This document shows, piece by piece, positions 62,772 through 64,000 of a DNA stretch of 64,000 nucleotides. The notes under the pieces were generated by a model. The model had not been told where the DNA came from. It did not search any database and saw nothing but the letters and a program-made list of their open reading frames with translations. Position numbers and translations under genes: made by a program. Every line of letters begins with the position of its first letter. Positions within the stretch are counted from its first letter, which is position 1. Source of the stretch: Haloferula rosea (lineage in GTDB: Bacteria; Verrucomicrobiota; Verrucomicrobiia; Verrucomicrobiales; Akkermansiaceae); assembly GCF_016595525.1 (NCBI RefSeq), contig NZ_JAENII010000002.1:372001-436000 (forward strand). Reading direction: 5' to 3'.

Positions 62772-62789
62772 ATAAATTTTATAATTTAT
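62772..62789. promoter_or_regulatory. AT-rich palindrome upstream of MarR gene
   Basis: ATAAATT / AATTTAT around TTAT, 18 nt, in an A/T-rich patch that stands out from the GC-rich surroundings. MarR dimers bind AT-rich palindromes of about this size, so it is a candidate autoregulatory operator. It lies about 90 nt before the ATG. A TATAAT-like hexamer is inside it (62780-62785), but a good -35 box is not evident. Confidence 0.35.
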
Positions 62790-62880
62790 ACTTGCGAAAG
62801 GTCAGGGGAGCTTGCTAGCTTCCTCCTCGTAATGGCTGTGCTCCCCTTACATGTCCCAACATTGAACACTACAACCAGCC

Positions 62881-63342
62881 ATGAAATTGAGCACCTCGGA
62901 CCCCCAGGGTCCTACATTGACAGCTGACGCGAACCGCCTTGCTGACTTCGTCCTGTTCACGCAGCGCAGCTGCATCCTGAACCTCTCGACGAAACTCAAC
63001 AAGGGCAACGTCTCGTTTCCCCAGTTCTTCCTACTCGCCTACCTTTCGAGCGAAGAATATCTGACCATGTCAGATATCGCGAAAAAGATGGGTCACTCGA
63101 CCGCTGCGGCCACTGGCCTCGTCGATCGTTTGGAAAAACTTGGATACGTCGAGCGGGTTCACGCTGCGGAAGATCGCCGCAAGATTATGGTTCGAATCAC
63201 CCAGAAGGGCGTCGAACTCGTATCAAAAATGCGGAAGGAAATCGCAACTGACCTTGCCGGAATCTTGTCCGAAATGGATGAGGATCAGGCAGAAGCAGTC
63301 GAGCACACGAAGCGCGCGCTGAAGAGCCGCGAAATTGCGTGA
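62881..63342 (+). CDS. MarR-family transcriptional regulator
   Basis: 153 residues with the MarR winged helix: SFPQFFLLAYLSSEEYLTMSDIA, recognition helix HSTAAATGLVDRLEKLGYVER, wing HAAEDRRKIMVRITQKG and C-terminal dimerisation helices. It has no obvious redox cysteine in the right place, so the ligand type is unclear. Its likely target is itself, through the palindrome at 62772-62789, and possibly the neighbours. The codon use is average for the window. Confidence 0.87.
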   Translation: MKLSTSDPQGPTLTADANRLADFVLFTQRSCILNLSTKLNKGNVSFPQFFLLAYLSSEEYLTMSDIAKKMGHSTAAATGLVDRLEKLGYVERVHAAEDRRKIMVRITQKGVELVSKMRKEIATDLAGILSEMDEDQAEAVEHTKRALKSREIA

Positions 63343-63388
63343 GCATCGATCGCCGCTAAAGTCCCCCCAAATTATTGGCGGATCGCAT

Positions 63389-63424
63389 GCGCCTCCGTTA
63401 CGCTTCCAAGCGTGACGGAGGCGC
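63389..63424 (+). promoter_or_regulatory. strong hairpin over the pgeF start codon
   Basis: A 17-nt stem with one wobble (63389-63405 with 63408-63424) encloses CC; the GTG start of pgeF (63412-63414) is in the 3' arm, and a T-rich stretch TCTCGTTTTT follows. It may terminate the MarR transcript or hide the pgeF start; the two effects would act together. Confidence 0.5.
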
Positions 63425-64000
63425 TCTCGTTTTTAGACCCCTTGAAGGAAATCTCCGGAGTCCGGGTCGATTTCGTGGAACGCATTGACGGGATCAATGT
63501 GAATGGTGAGCGGGACGAAGTTTTGGAACGCTTGGATCCAGCGCATCGATTGCGGGCAAGGAGCCTTTCGGGATCGGAGCATTGGTGGAAAGCCGAGCAG
63601 GTGCACGGAGGGGATGTCGCCGTGGTTGAAGACACCGGGGCAAGCCGCATGATTCCCGGGGTTGATGGTTTGGTCACCCGTCTTCGTGGAGAGACCTTGG
63701 GGATTTATGTGGCGGATTGTGGTGCCATCTGGATGGCGGACCGACGGACGGGAGCGGTGGGGCTCCTGCATTCGGGCAAGAAGGGAACGGAAGCCAATAT
63801 CCTAAAGCGTGGAGTGGAGGCGCTGACCGGGATCTCGGGATCCGCTCCAGGGGATCTTGTCGTGGTGCTCGGACCGTGCATCCGCCCACCCCACTATGAG
63901 GTCGATTTCGCTGCCACGATCCGCAATCAGGCATCCGACCTCGGCGTGGGAGGGTATCATGATTGCGGGATCGATACGGCGGGTGATCCCGACCGCTACT
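63412..64000 (+). CDS. pgeF: peptidoglycan editing factor PgeF (laccase-domain), partial
   Basis: Cut by the right edge after about 196 residues. The GTG at 63412 gives a start that fits the family (LDPLKEISGVRVDFVERIDGINV). The YfiH/PgeF motifs are present: QVHGGDV, GVDGLVT, VADCGAIWMAD and GPCIRPPHYEV. The three zinc ligands are present: His in QVHG, Cys in VADC and His in LLHSG. The usual GWRG after that His is GKKG, which is unusual. The enzyme removes wrongly added L-Ser from UDP-MurNAc. The start is in a strong hairpin (63389-63424). Confidence 0.82.
   Translation, partial: MTEALSFLDPLKEISGVRVDFVERIDGINVNGERDEVLERLDPAHRLRARSLSGSEHWWKAEQVHGGDVAVVEDTGASRMIPGVDGLVTRLRGETLGIYVADCGAIWMADRRTGAVGLLHSGKKGTEANILKRGVEALTGISGSAPGDLVVVLGPCIRPPHYEVDFAATIRNQASDLGVGGYHDCGIDTAGDPDRY

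Noticed and set aside
1-64000. CRISPR array or transposase
   Set aside because: No regularly spaced repeats, cas genes or IS transposases were found; the repeats seen are single pairs or short tandems.

Overview
This 64 kb window looks like chromosomal DNA of a Verrucomicrobiota member, probably close to Verrucomicrobiaceae (the family is inference). The pointers are high GC, a PEP-CTERM protein, a PVC-type beta-propeller/cytochrome c dehydrogenase, secreted proteins with DxDxDG calcium repeats and a 'DLxxW' module, and LPS and peptidoglycan genes of a Gram-negative envelope. Most genes are in tight, often overlapping (ATGA/GTGA/TTGA) operons. No phage, CRISPR array or IS transposase is visible.

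Layout. 0-4 kb: 3' end of a sugar transporter, a secreted GH13 amylase, an EEP-fold lipoprotein and TatA. 4-9 kb: helicase HrpB, a membrane protein and a pnuC-nadR NAD-salvage pair. 9-13 kb: PEP-CTERM protein, a repeat-bearing gap, PolX and a second EEP protein. 13-15.7 kb: YbaB and DnaX, then a free methionine sulfoxide reductase. 15.7-24 kb: envelope block with two class A PBP-like proteins (one with a dead transpeptidase domain) and a protease/pseudo-protease pair. 24-28 kb: HemQ, ferredoxin, DUF721 protein, a HAD-Nudix fusion and FolB. 28-33 kb: MetY, a lipoprotein hydrolase and a dehydrogenase-hydrolase-FolP operon. 33-40 kb: membrane proteins, CreBC, CutC, a GNAT and a LOG protein. 40-47 kb: amidase, cysteine-cluster protein, AsmA-like protein, RsmD, WaaA and an RGG-rich protein. 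47-57 kb: SGNH hydrolase, GH106-like protein, ParC, AP2-like protein and PVC-type dehydrogenase. 57-62 kb: a lower-GC three-gene cassette between two 182-nt repeats that carry tRNA-Ser 3' ends, followed by tRNA-Ser(GCU). 62-64 kb: lipoprotein, MarR regulator and the start of pgeF.

The most interesting signals are these. (a) The HAD-Nudix fusion is translationally coupled to folB and could supply both steps from dihydroneopterin triphosphate to dihydroneopterin. (b) The tRNA-Ser-flanked cassette contains a recombinase-like helix-turn-helix remnant, and the tRNA 3' end occurs four times. (c) A complete PBP1 lies beside a degenerate one, and an active-looking PDZ protease lies beside a pseudo-protease with a PDZ inserted in its barrel. 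These pairings are seen in the sequence; their functions are inference.
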